Source: Nocardioides rotundus | GTDB lineage: Bacteria; Actinomycetota; Actinomycetes; Propionibacteriales; Nocardioidaceae | NCBI RefSeq assembly: GCF_019931675.1 | Contig: NZ_CP082922.1 | Location: 2,061,001-2,125,000, forward strand | DNA length: 64,000 bases | Direction: 5' to 3' | Shown: one piece after another, positions 47,106 through 56,038 of the stretch | Layout: each line of letters begins with the position of its first letter | How positions within the stretch are numbered: the first letter of the stretch is position 1 | Position numbers and translations under genes: made by a program | The notes under the pieces: generated by a model | Databases searched by the model: none | What the model was told of the DNA's origin: nothing | What the model saw: the letters and a program-made list of their open reading frames with translations, nothing else

Positions 47106-48022
47106 ACCCGGGCCGGCTCGCGCTTGGAGGCCACGCGGGTCCCGCGGCGGCGACCGCCGAGGGCCAGGATGAGCCCCACGATGAGCAGGATCGGCCCGCC
47201 GATGAAGCCGATCAGGGGAACCGTGCTCCCGAGAAGGTTCAGCGAGCCCACGTTGTCCTTGGCGTCCGCGACGTTCTTGGCGATCGTCTCGTCGGTGAAG
47301 ACGGCGTCGATCTGGAAGAGCGTCTCGCCGTCCTCGGTGGTGCGCGTCTCGGACTGCTGCTGCTTGATGATCGAGCCGGTCTTCGGCTCGACCCAGATCG
47401 TCTTGTCCTGGCTGTAGAGGCCGTCGATGTCGGTGGCGACCTCGGCCGGCTCCTCGTCGACGACCTCACGGAACTTGTAGGTCTCCAGGCCGTCGATCCG
47501 CTCGACGCCCTCGAACGTGACGTCGACCGCCCGGTTGAGCATGCCGTCCCAGTAGGGGTAGGTCTTGCGCTGGGTGTCGAAGGGCCACTTGTTCACCAGG
47601 CCCTCGTGCGTGGTGGCCCCGCGCTCCTCGAAGCGCTGGTCGTTGACCGCGAGCGCCGTCACCCGGTCGGTGGCGAAGACGTCGACGGAGTTGTTGATCA
47701 GACGCGGGTCGTTCTTGTCGCCGATGCAGTCGGGGGTGTCGGGGGCGTCCTCGGTGACGCAGGTGGTGTTCACGAACAGCGCCACGTCGTCGGTGGAGCG
47801 CTCGGAGTCGACCTTGGTGTCGCTGAGGATCTTCACGTCCAGGTCGTCGAGCTCACCGGTGTCGGGGTTGATCTTCTGGGCCGTGCCGGTGAGGTAGGTC
47901 TGGCTGTTCACGTCCAGCGGGGTCTTCTGCGTCTGATCCGGCGCCCAGGTCGTGGCGAGCAGGCCCACCACGAGCAGGAACGCTCCCACGCCGACCAGCA
48001 CCCAGCCCAGCAACTTGCGCAC
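47102..48022 (-). CDS. DUF3068 (porin PorA family) membrane protein
   Basis: A 306-residue protein with an N-terminal membrane helix (KLLGWVLVGVGAFLLVVGLLA), a large extracellular domain (about 30-265) containing a Cys pair, and a C-terminal helix followed by RRRGTRVASKREPARV. Conserved family stretches are YPYWDGMLNRAVDVTFEGVERI, TYKFREVVDEEPAEV and KTIWVEPKTGSIIKQQQ. This is DUF3068 (Rv0227c in mycobacteria), an envelope protein of unresolved function. The GTG start has GGGAGGGG 6 bases upstream; the longer TTG-initiated frame is rejected. It opens the cell-envelope locus that runs to 60.4 kb. Confidence 0.87.
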   Translation of the reverse strand: MRKLLGWVLVGVGAFLLVVGLLATTWAPDQTQKTPLDVNSQTYLTGTAQKINPDTGELDDLDVKILSDTKVDSERSTDDVALFVNTTCVTEDAPDTPDCIGDKNDPRLINNSVDVFATDRVTALAVNDQRFEERGATTHEGLVNKWPFDTQRKTYPYWDGMLNRAVDVTFEGVERIDGLETYKFREVVDEEPAEVATDIDGLYSQDKTIWVEPKTGSIIKQQQSETRTTEDGETLFQIDAVFTDETIAKNVADAKDNVGSLNLLGSTVPLIGFIGGPILLIVGLILALGGRRRGTRVASKREPARV

Positions 48023-48146
48023 GAAGTACCCCTCCCAGAGTCGTCGCCGCGAACAGTAGCAGCGTTGGTTACTGGTCGGTTGCAATTTCGGGGACCGGCG
48101 TTTGACAGGGGCGTACGGCGGAGCTCACCGTGAGATAGTCCTGCGC

Positions 48147-49964
48147 GTGGTGGGACGGGGCTCGGCGTGGATCGCCCGCGCACGTGTGCGGCTGCAGCAT
48201 CCCGTCGTCGCCGTCGGCCTCGGCCTGGTGCTGCTGCAGGCGGTCTACCGGGGCTGGGCCGCCGCGGGCGGCTGGTTCTACGGCGACGACTTCGAGCTGG
48301 TCGAGGCGGCCCACCGCTCGGATCTCACCTGGCGCTACCTGCTCTCACCGCACGACAGCCAGTTCATGCCAGGAGGCCGGCTGGCCGCGTGGCTGGTCAG
48401 CGAGGCGGCACCACTGGCGTGGTGGCCGGCCGCCACCCAGATGGTCGCGCTCCAGCTGCTGGCCGGCCTGGCCGCGCTGGCGATGCTCGTCACGCTCTTC
48501 GGCGCCCGGTGGCTCATCCTCGTCCCGCTGGCCTTCTACCTGTTCACGCCGATGACCATCAGCGGGTATATGTGGTGGGCCTCGGCCCTCAACCAGCTGC
48601 CGATGCAGGCCGTCACGTTCCTCTCCGTCCTGCTGCTGGTGACCTGGCTGCGGCGGCGTGGACGGGGGTCGCTGCTCGGCCTGGCGGCGACCGTCACGAT
48701 CGGGCTGCTGTGCTACGTCAAGACCCTCCTCGTCATCGGTGTCCTGGTCGCGGTGGCGGTGCTGTGGCCTCGCGAGGACGGGGACGCCCGGGCCGGCGGT
48801 GTCCTCGGCCGGGCGAGGTCCCGGTTGCCCGCGGTCGTGGTTCTGCTGGTCGTCGCGGTCGCCTACCTCGCCTACTACACCTCCCGGGTCCCGACCCCGT
48901 TGAGCTCTGGTTCACCGATCGACTACGGCGCGCTCTTCCGCACCATGTTCGTCACCGCGCTGCCGACGACGCTCGTCGGCGGACCGTGGAGCTGGACCCC
49001 GGACAACCCCCCGCTGGGCCGGGTCGCCACCCCGGCCTGGGTCGGGGGCATCCTCTTCGGAGTGCTGGTCCTCGCGCTGGCTCTCGCCATCCGGCGGCGA
49101 GTCGCCCGGGCGGCGCCCATCCTGGTGGCGCTGGCCTACCTGGCGGTCAACTTCGTGCTGGTCGCGCGGGCGCGAGCCGTCTATCTCGGTGGCGGCGCCG
49201 GCCTGGAGCTGCGCTACCTCGCCGACGCTGCGCCGGTGCTCTGTCTGTGCCTCGGACTGGCCATGATGGCCCCCCGCTCCGAGGAGCCCGCCCCACCGGC
49301 GGCGTCCACGCCGCGCCCCGACCGTCGGCGCGAGCTGGCCGCCGCGGTCGTGGTGGTCGGGCTGGTCGCGAGCGCAGCGGTGTCCACGACTCGCTACGTC
49401 GGGCTGTGGCACGCGGACTATCCGACGCGGCAGTTCGTCACCGCGGTCGCCGACCAGACCCGCGGGGCGCGCCTGGTGGTGGCCGACGTCCCGGTGCCGC
49501 CCAGTGTCGTGCCCGTCATCAGCGCCCCGGCGAACCTCCCGAGTCGGCTGCTCAGCACGGTGCCGGGCTTCCGAGCCGCCGATGCCGGCAACGACCTGTT
49601 GGTGCTGGACGAAGCGGGTACGGCACGCCAGGCCGCCGTCGCGGCCTCGGCCAGCTCCACCCCCGGGTCGGCACCCGGCTGCGGGTACCGGGTCGACAGC
49701 GGCAGCACGCAGACCATCGAACTGGACGGCGATGCGCCGCCCCTCTGGTGGGCCGAGATCCGCTACCTGGCCGATCGCGACGGGGAGGTCGAGCTGACCC
49801 TGTCGGGACGCACGGACACCTATCGCGTCCTCCGCGGGCCGCACCGGCTGTTCGTCCAGGGCGAGGGAGACCCGGGACGGATCTCCCTGCGGACCGAGGG
49901 ATCGACCATCATGTGTGTCGACCAGGTCCTGATCGGGGACCTCCAGCCCTGGGAGCCGCTATGA
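48147..49964 (+). CDS. Polytopic membrane protein, GT-C glycosyltransferase-like
   Basis: A 605-residue protein with about nine to eleven hydrophobic segments in the first 420 residues, then a soluble C-terminal domain (about 430-605) with beta-rich character. An acidic pair follows the first helix (GGWFYGDDFELVEAAH), the position where GT-C glycosyltransferases carry their catalytic Asp residues. I infer a polyprenyl-sugar-dependent transferase, without a known family match. GATAGT (48134-48139) ends 8 bases before the first of two adjacent GTG codons, suggesting a leaderless mRNA. A small CTCACCGTGAG palindrome overlaps the promoter region. It is coupled (ATGA) to the acyltransferase gene. 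Confidence 0.65.
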   Translation: MVGRGSAWIARARVRLQHPVVAVGLGLVLLQAVYRGWAAAGGWFYGDDFELVEAAHRSDLTWRYLLSPHDSQFMPGGRLAAWLVSEAAPLAWWPAATQMVALQLLAGLAALAMLVTLFGARWLILVPLAFYLFTPMTISGYMWWASALNQLPMQAVTFLSVLLLVTWLRRRGRGSLLGLAATVTIGLLCYVKTLLVIGVLVAVAVLWPREDGDARAGGVLGRARSRLPAVVVLLVVAVAYLAYYTSRVPTPLSSGSPIDYGALFRTMFVTALPTTLVGGPWSWTPDNPPLGRVATPAWVGGILFGVLVLALALAIRRRVARAAPILVALAYLAVNFVLVARARAVYLGGGAGLELRYLADAAPVLCLCLGLAMMAPRSEEPAPPAASTPRPDRRRELAAAVVVVGLVASAAVSTTRYVGLWHADYPTRQFVTAVADQTRGARLVVADVPVPPSVVPVISAPANLPSRLLSTVPGFRAADAGNDLLVLDEAGTARQAAVAASASSTPGSAPGCGYRVDSGSTQTIELDGDAPPLWWAEIRYLADRDGEVELTLSGRTDTYRVLRGPHRLFVQGEGDPGRISLRTEGSTIMCVDQVLIGDLQPWEPL

Positions 49965-51184
49965 GGCCGACGGCCGAGGAGCTCAAGCACCTCGCGTTCC
50001 CCGGACTCGACACCCTGCGCGCCGTCGGGGCGCTGTGTGTCCTCACCACCCATACCGCCTTCTGGGCCGGCGACTACACCCGGTACGGCTGGCTCGGGAC
50101 GGTGATGTCCCGCCTCGACGTCGGGGTGGCGATCTTCTTCGTGCTCTCCGGGTTCCTGCTGTCGAGGTCCTGGTGGCTCGCAGCGGCGCACGACTCCCGA
50201 CGACCCGGCACCGGCCGCTACCTCTGGAAGCGCTTCCTGCGGATCTTCCCGGTCTACGTCATCACCGTGGCGATCTGCTACGCCTTCCTCGCCGGGAACG
50301 CCGGCCGCTCCGTGGGGCAACTGGTCTCGACGCTGCTGCTCGCCGACGTCTACACGGCCACCAGTCTGCCCGCCGGCCTCACCCAGATGTGGAGCCTCAG
50401 CGTCGAGGTGGCGTTCTACCTCGTCCTCCCCGCGGTGATGCTGGCGCTCGTCGGCCGAGCCCCGAGCTGGAGGCCCCGGCGCGTGGCGCTGGGCCTGGTG
50501 GTGACGCTCACGGTCACCGCGGTCTGGTGGCTGGGTGCTGCCTACGCGATCGACGACGCGATCGACGCGATGCCGCTCCAGTGGCTCCCCGGCTACCTCC
50601 TGTGGTTCGCGGTCGGGGTGGGCCTCTCCTGGCTGCACACGGCCGAGGTCAGTGGACGCCTGAGCGATGTCGGTCGACGCGTGCATGCACTCGCCGAGCG
50701 GGTGGCCGCCCGCCCCGGCGCGCTGTGGACGGCCGCACTCGGGCTGTTGCTCGTCAGCGCCACCCCCGTGGCCGGTCCGGCCCTGCTGGCCGCCCCGACG
50801 CCGGCGCAGTCCCTGACCAAGAACGTCCTCTATGCCGTCATCGCCCTGCTCGTGGTGCTGCCCTCCGTGCTGGGGCCGCGGGACACGCCGTACTCGCGGG
50901 CGATGGCGAACCCGGTGGCCCGGCACGTCGGCCTGATCTCCTACTCGCTGTTCTGCATCCATCTGCCGGTGCTGCACTTCGTCATGTGGAGCACCGGGTG
51001 GGAGCTCTTCGAGGGGCGGGGCCTGCAGATCTGGGCGATGACCCTGGTGCTCAGCCTGGCCGCCTCCGAGCTGCTCTACCGCCTGGTGGAGCGCCCGGCG
51101 ATGCGCTGGCGCAACCTCGGCAGCCGCCGGTCGCCGGCACCGGCGAGCACCAGCACCCCGACCAGCGACACCAGCACCAGGTAG
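49961..51184 (+). CDS. Acyltransferase 3 family membrane protein
   Basis: A 407-residue integral-membrane O-acyltransferase. The opening GLDTLRAVGALCVLTTHTAFW contains the family's Arg and catalytic His; DVGVAIFFVLSGFLLSRSWW, KRFLRIFPVYVI, QMWSLSVEVAFYLVLPAVM and HVGLISYSLFCIHLPVL are the other hallmarks. Such enzymes move acyl groups from the cytoplasm onto envelope glycans. In the mycobacterial counterpart locus Rv0228 is of this type. Its ATG overlaps the stop of the GT-C-like gene. Its last 109 bases overlap the 3' end of the convergent AftD gene, and the tail there is low-complexity (SPAPASTSTPTSDTSTR). Confidence 0.88.
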   Translation: MRPTAEELKHLAFPGLDTLRAVGALCVLTTHTAFWAGDYTRYGWLGTVMSRLDVGVAIFFVLSGFLLSRSWWLAAAHDSRRPGTGRYLWKRFLRIFPVYVITVAICYAFLAGNAGRSVGQLVSTLLLADVYTATSLPAGLTQMWSLSVEVAFYLVLPAVMLALVGRAPSWRPRRVALGLVVTLTVTAVWWLGAAYAIDDAIDAMPLQWLPGYLLWFAVGVGLSWLHTAEVSGRLSDVGRRVHALAERVAARPGALWTAALGLLLVSATPVAGPALLAAPTPAQSLTKNVLYAVIALLVVLPSVLGPRDTPYSRAMANPVARHVGLISYSLFCIHLPVLHFVMWSTGWELFEGRGLQIWAMTLVLSLAASELLYRLVERPAMRWRNLGSRRSPAPASTSTPTSDTSTR

Positions 51185-54100
51185 TCGGGCCACGCGAGGT
51201 CGCCGGCCCACCCCGCCGAGCTCCCCCACGGGCGTACGGCGTAGGCCAGGGTCGCGACGAAGACGCAGCCGCCCAACAGCCATGGCACGAGCGGCCGGGC
51301 GCGCCCGGGGAGCGACCACACGGCCACCAACGTGGCCACCGCGACGCCGGCGCCGGTCCAGCCTGCGAGCAGCCCGGCGACCAGGACGGCGACCACCTCC
51401 ATGATCGCCACGGAGGCCCGCCGCTCCTCCAGGGCCGGGCCGCGGTCGGTCCACCGGCGGCCCATCACCACCAGGCCGAGCAGGACCAGCGCCAGCAGGC
51501 CGCCCGCGACCAGCCCGGCCCGATAGACCCGGTCAGGGGCGAACGTCGCCGTCACCCGACCGTCCTCGACCCACCAACCCTGTCGCCATCCGTCGACGAC
51601 CTGGGCGCGCAGCCCACGACCGTCCTGGCGGGCCTGCCAGCCCGGGTTGGCGCTGAAGAGCATCCCGGCCAGGCTCCGGCCCTCCTCCTCGACCGAGAAC
51701 GACACATCGACCGGCCCGTCGTCGCGCACGTCCACAGCCGCGAAGCCGGCCAGTCGCGGGCTGCCGAGCACCAGCGAGTCGGCCAGGAAGGCACGGCCCC
51801 CGGTGGCCCGGATCGTGTTCTCCCCCGCACGCAGATCGATCGCCGACCTCCCGCAGAGCGAGGCGCGCGCCTGGTCGCCGCGCATGATGGCCGCCGTACT
51901 CGTCTCGACCCGGGTGCGCTGAGCCTCGCCGTTCACGACCACGGTCGGCCCACGGCCGCACGGCAGCGTCACGGGGTCCTCCGAGGCGAAGGACGGGTAG
52001 ACGTCGCTGCCTTGCAGGGTCAGCTCGGTGATGCCCACGGGCGCGGGGCGCGGCACGGAGTCGAATCCGAGGTCGGCCACGTCCTCGGCGTCCAGCACGG
52101 TGATCGACAGCCGGTCGGTGCGCACCGCGGGGAACGTCGCTCCTCCCCGGTCGTCCACCTGCACCTGCCGGGATCTGGTGCGCCCGGACCCGGTCGGCCA
52201 GCTGACGCGCAGCCGCGTGGGGGTGCGCACCGCGGCAGACCGGTTGACCCCGAGCCTCAGCCCGCGGATCGTCTGCATCCCCACCCAGTTCAGCTCCAGG
52301 GTCGGCAAGGTGTCGTCGACCGCCGCGGTCCAGGTCGTCGCGGAGTCGCCGTCCACGGCGGCGTAGCCGGAGGTCCGGACGTCGGGGAACGCCTGGGAGG
52401 ACCCCCTCGCCTGCGCCAGCCGGCCCTGCTGCACGACCTCCGCAGCGCGGCGCGGGTTGGCGCTGACCGTGATCTGCGCGCGGAACTCCCCCGCCTCCGG
52501 CAGCGTCACGACCCGGCGCAAAGCACCCGGCTCCTCGGCCGGGGTCGGCGACTGGCGCTGGTTGCACCGCACGTCGCCGTCCACCGTCACGCACCTCGGC
52601 GCGGCCCCGGCCAGCCGGCGCAGCACGATCAGGCCGGGGTTGCCCCAGGCGGCGGGGATCCGCGGCGTCACCAGGTCGCGCCGGGCCAGCACGCCGGGTA
52701 CGACGACCTCGGCCAGGTCGAGTTGCTCGCCGGTCGTCAGCGACGCGTCCTGCACTCTCACCCACCGGGTCGGACCCCTCACCCCCACGTCCTCGGTGAC
52801 CCCCGGACCCAGCCTGACCGGGGACGAGGCCCCGGCCTCGGTGATGACCCGGACCCGCTGCACCTCCGACGCCAGCGGGCCGCCGGTCACGGTGACGGTC
52901 ATCGGCCCGGCGGGCTCCTCCAGGTCCACCTGCCACCAGGCGCGACCCTCCTTGCCCGCGCCGCTGCGCCAGGAGGTGAAGGGTCGCCGGTCCATCGCCG
53001 CCTGCGGCCGAGCACCCGGCTGCGTCCCGCCGGCGTTGCCCGCATCCGAGGCCGACGACGACGCGCGCACCGCGCGCACCCCGGACAGCCGCGCGGTCGT
53101 CGACCAGCGGTCGCCGTCGTCCTCGAGCCGGTAGTCCCGGGTGGGGTTCTGGCTCCGCCGCGGAGCGTCGTCCGTGAGGACCGCGGACGCGCTGTCGTGG
53201 ATCCGGCCGAAGGAGCGCTCCCGCGCCTGCAGGCCGTCGGTGAGCACGAGCTCCCCGGGCAGCGCCCGGTCGGTCGGCGTGTCGACCGCCAGGGTGGTCG
53301 GCTCCCGGCCCAGCACACCGAGGTCGGAGAGATCCAGCAGGTCCTCGGGCCCGCCCACCACCGTGGGCGGCGAGGCGGAGGAGGTGCCGGTGGCGGGACC
53401 GGAGCCGACGGCGAAGATCTCCACCGCCGGGTAGGTCGTCTGCCAGCCGCCGTTGACCACCACGCGCCGCTCCGCGTCGCCCAGGATCGGGCCTCCCCCG
53501 ACAGCCGGGCCGAAGGAGGCGACCCGCCGGATGCCCGGGCTCTCGCGGAGCGTCTGATGGACCAGCACCGGGTCCGGGATGTCGCTGTCGCGCTCCAGGT
53601 CGTTGCGCACCACCAGGTGCGTGACCCCGGCCCGGCGCAGGTACGGCGCCAGTCCGCTGGAGCCCCGGCCCGAGGCGAACCGCTCCTCGACGGCGTCGAG
53701 CATCCGGATCGTGCCGGGCGGTGCCAGCGGGATCGCGTTGCGCACCGCCCACCGCGACTCCGCGAGCGCTTGGAGCGGCTCGTCGCCCGTGCTCCCCCAG
53801 GTATAGGTGCCGAAGCCTGACCCGGGAGCGAGCAGCGCCGTACCGTCGTCGGCGTTCCGGTCCAGCCAGCGAGCCGCGGACTGCCAGTAGCCCGGGATGC
53901 CGAGCGCGGGACGCTCCGGTGCCAGTCGACTCTGGAGCACCGGCAGGCTTCCCACCCCGACGGCCAGCACCGCGAGCCCGGTCACGACCACGGCCGGTGC
54001 GCGCCAGCCGAAGACGTTGAGCCAGCCCGGCACCCCCGGCTCTGCGGCCGGGACGGGTCCGGAGCGTGCGTCCAGCGCTCGTTGCACCGTCCAGGCGAGG

Positions 54101-55224
54101 CCGACCGCCAAGGGCAGCCGGATCACGGGGTCGAACTTGTGCACGTTGCGCAAGGGCGCCAGCACGCCGTCCAGCAGGGCCTGCGCGTCGGCCGCCCACC
54201 AGCCCTGCACCGGCCCGGTGTAGCCGAAGGTGACCAGGAGCAGCCCGGTCGCCAGGCTCGCGGCGAGGAAGAACCGGTGGGGGTTGCTGCGCAGCGAGAC
54301 GCCGACGACACCGAGCAGCAGCAGGATCGCGGCGTTGAGCGGCATCACGAACAGGCGCAACAGGTCGTTGCCGGCGCGCCAGCCTGGCTCGACGTACGGG
54401 ATCCAGGCCGACGTGCCTCGCAGCGCGCTCGCCAGCGTGTCGGGGAAGGTGGTGATCGCGGCAGACTCGATGAAGTCCAGGAACGGCGGGCTGTAGGCAC
54501 CCATCGCGAACAGCGGCACCAGCCACCAGCAGGTCGCCAGGAACGTGAACACCGGCCACCACAGCATCATCGAGCGGCGGCGCGCTCCGGGGCTGCGGGT
54601 GAGCAGCCAGATCACCCCGAGCGGGAGTACGGCGGCGGTCGCGGCCGCGTTCACGCCGCCGACCATGCCGACGGCCAGCGCCGAGAGTGCGGCGGCCCGG
54701 CGCGGCGACCCGCGGCGCGCGCCGATCACCAGCGGCAGCAGCACCCAGGGGGCCAGGGCGCTGGGCCAGACCTCGATCGAGATCCCCCCGAGGATGCTGA
54801 CCACACGCGGGGAGAGGGCGAAGGCGAAGCCGGCGAGGAGGCAGGCCAGGTCGCGTCGCACCCCCAGCTCGCGGGTGACCCTCGCCGCTCCGACGAAGGC
54901 GACGACCAGCACCACGGACAACCAGAGTCGCTGGATCACCCAGCCCTCGAGGCCGACGAGGTCCCCGAGCCAGAAGAACGGCCCCATCGGCCAGGCATAG
55001 CCGTAGGCCTGGTTCTGCAGTTGACCGAAGAAGCCTTGGGAGTCCCACAGGTGGGCGGCCCGGGCGAGGAAGCCGCCGGGGTCGACCACGAGGTCCAGCT
55101 TGGTGTCGGCGATCAGGTAGCCCGGGTCCTGGACGAACGCGAGGCCGGCGAGCAGCGTCGCGGCCGCGAGCAGGCGGATCCGGGAGATCCTCGGAGGTGG
55201 GGCGTCCTCCTGGGCGGCGCTCAC
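51076..55224 (-). CDS. aftD: Alpha-(1->3)-arabinofuranosyltransferase-type protein (AftD-like)
   Basis: A 1382-residue membrane glycosyltransferase. The N-terminal third holds about 11-12 helices of the GT-C fold (DUF3367): DPGYLIADTKLDLVVDPGGFL near residues 30-50 places two Asp in the first outer loop, the expected catalytic site. A very large extracellular part (about 450-1280) follows, with discoidin/carbohydrate-binding-like modules (AMDRRPFTSWRSGAGKEG, AAVDGDSATTWTAAVDDTL). Three to four more helices end the protein. AftD adds branched arabinofuranose to arabinogalactan and lipoarabinomannan in mycobacteria. In an organism without mycolates the acceptor would differ. The GTG start overlaps the methyltransferase stop (GTGA). 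Confidence 0.85.
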   Translation of the reverse strand: MSAAQEDAPPPRISRIRLLAAATLLAGLAFVQDPGYLIADTKLDLVVDPGGFLARAAHLWDSQGFFGQLQNQAYGYAWPMGPFFWLGDLVGLEGWVIQRLWLSVVLVVAFVGAARVTRELGVRRDLACLLAGFAFALSPRVVSILGGISIEVWPSALAPWVLLPLVIGARRGSPRRAAALSALAVGMVGGVNAAATAAVLPLGVIWLLTRSPGARRRSMMLWWPVFTFLATCWWLVPLFAMGAYSPPFLDFIESAAITTFPDTLASALRGTSAWIPYVEPGWRAGNDLLRLFVMPLNAAILLLLGVVGVSLRSNPHRFFLAASLATGLLLVTFGYTGPVQGWWAADAQALLDGVLAPLRNVHKFDPVIRLPLAVGLAWTVQRALDARSGPVPAAEPGVPGWLNVFGWRAPAVVVTGLAVLAVGVGSLPVLQSRLAPERPALGIPGYWQSAARWLDRNADDGTALLAPGSGFGTYTWGSTGDEPLQALAESRWAVRNAIPLAPPGTIRMLDAVEERFASGRGSSGLAPYLRRAGVTHLVVRNDLERDSDIPDPVLVHQTLRESPGIRRVASFGPAVGGGPILGDAERRVVVNGGWQTTYPAVEIFAVGSGPATGTSSASPPTVVGGPEDLLDLSDLGVLGREPTTLAVDTPTDRALPGELVLTDGLQARERSFGRIHDSASAVLTDDAPRRSQNPTRDYRLEDDGDRWSTTARLSGVRAVRASSSASDAGNAGGTQPGARPQAAMDRRPFTSWRSGAGKEGRAWWQVDLEEPAGPMTVTVTGGPLASEVQRVRVITEAGASSPVRLGPGVTEDVGVRGPTRWVRVQDASLTTGEQLDLAEVVVPGVLARRDLVTPRIPAAWGNPGLIVLRRLAGAAPRCVTVDGDVRCNQRQSPTPAEEPGALRRVVTLPEAGEFRAQITVSANPRRAAEVVQQGRLAQARGSSQAFPDVRTSGYAAVDGDSATTWTAAVDDTLPTLELNWVGMQTIRGLRLGVNRSAAVRTPTRLRVSWPTGSGRTRSRQVQVDDRGGATFPAVRTDRLSITVLDAEDVADLGFDSVPRPAPVGITELTLQGSDVYPSFASEDPVTLPCGRGPTVVVNGEAQRTRVETSTAAIMRGDQARASLCGRSAIDLRAGENTIRATGGRAFLADSLVLGSPRLAGFAAVDVRDDGPVDVSFSVEEEGRSLAGMLFSANPGWQARQDGRGLRAQVVDGWRQGWWVEDGRVTATFAPDRVYRAGLVAGGLLALVLLGLVVMGRRWTDRGPALEERRASVAIMEVVAVLVAGLLAGWTGAGVAVATLVAVWSLPGRARPLVPWLLGGCVFVATLAYAVRPWGSSAGWAGDLAWPDYLVLVSLVGVLVLAGAGDRRLPRLRQRIAGRSTRR

Positions 55225-55988
55225 CGCTTGCGCAGCACCAGCACGAGGTTCCACGTCACCACCTCTCGCACCAGCGGCACGCGGAGCAGCCACTGGGTCC
55301 AGCGGGGGTTGTAGCGCGCGACGAGGGCGAGCACCTCGGCCTGCTGCTGGGCGCTCGCCCAGCGCAGCCCGTCGCGCACCGTGACGGCGTAGAGGGACTC
55401 GCCGAAGCGGTTCTTCGGCTCGTGTCCGTGCTGGCGCAGGTAGCGGCGGCGCGCGTAGCGCCCACCGAGGTAGTGCCACGGCGCCGTCTCGTGGCCGCCC
55501 CAGGGGCCGAACCACACGGTGTAGCTGAGGAAGGCGACGCCCCCGGGCCTGGTCACCCGCAGCATCTCCTCGGCCATCCGCCACGGGTCCGGGACGTGCT
55601 CGAGCACGTTGGAGGAGTAGCACACGTCGAACGCGTCGTCGCGGAACGGCAGCTCCAGCCCGCTCCCGATCACCGTCCGCCGGTCGATCTCGCCCGTGCC
55701 GGCGAGCTCGCCGACGTCCGCGTCCAGTGCCCAGTACGTGGCCCCGGCGCCCTCGAACGCGTCCCGGAAGTAGCCCGGCCCGCCGCCCACGTCGAGCATC
55801 GTGGCGCCCTCGAGGTCGACGTATTGCCCCAGCTGGCCGACGGAGTCCTCCGCGATCGCGGTGTAGAAGCGCGCCGGGTCGGGCTGCTCGTAGCGGAACT
55901 CGTTGAGCAGCCGCACGGAGCGGCGCAGCGAGGGCCTCCAGCGCCGGGAGCCTACGGCGGGACGGCGGGACGACACGTGCCGGAACAT
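55221..55988 (-). CDS. Class I SAM-dependent methyltransferase of the envelope locus
   Basis: A 255-residue methyltransferase: GATMLDVGGGPGYFRDAFEG (motif I), ALDADVGEL (II), FDVCYSSNVLEHVPDPWRMAEEMLRVTRPGG (post I, III). It corresponds to Rv0224c of mycobacteria, which likewise stands beside a divergent glycosyltransferase gene, and it probably methylates a glycan or lipid precursor. GGAGG lies 7 bases before the ATG, inside the 50-bp divergent region shared with the GT4 gene. It is translationally coupled to aftD by a GTGA overlap, so methylation and arabinosylation may be co-regulated. Confidence 0.87.
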   Translation of the reverse strand: MFRHVSSRRPAVGSRRWRPSLRRSVRLLNEFRYEQPDPARFYTAIAEDSVGQLGQYVDLEGATMLDVGGGPGYFRDAFEGAGATYWALDADVGELAGTGEIDRRTVIGSGLELPFRDDAFDVCYSSNVLEHVPDPWRMAEEMLRVTRPGGVAFLSYTVWFGPWGGHETAPWHYLGGRYARRRYLRQHGHEPKNRFGESLYAVTVRDGLRWASAQQQAEVLALVARYNPRWTQWLLRVPLVREVVTWNLVLVLRKR

Positions 55989-56038
55989 TAGCCGACCTCC
56001 GGCCCGTGCACCGGAGAACCTGCCGCTACGGTGTGCCG

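Noticed and set aside
50035..53820. A 1261-codon plus-strand open frame
   Set aside because: It is out of frame with the acyltransferase gene at its 5' part and antisense to aftD for the rest; no domain is recognisable.
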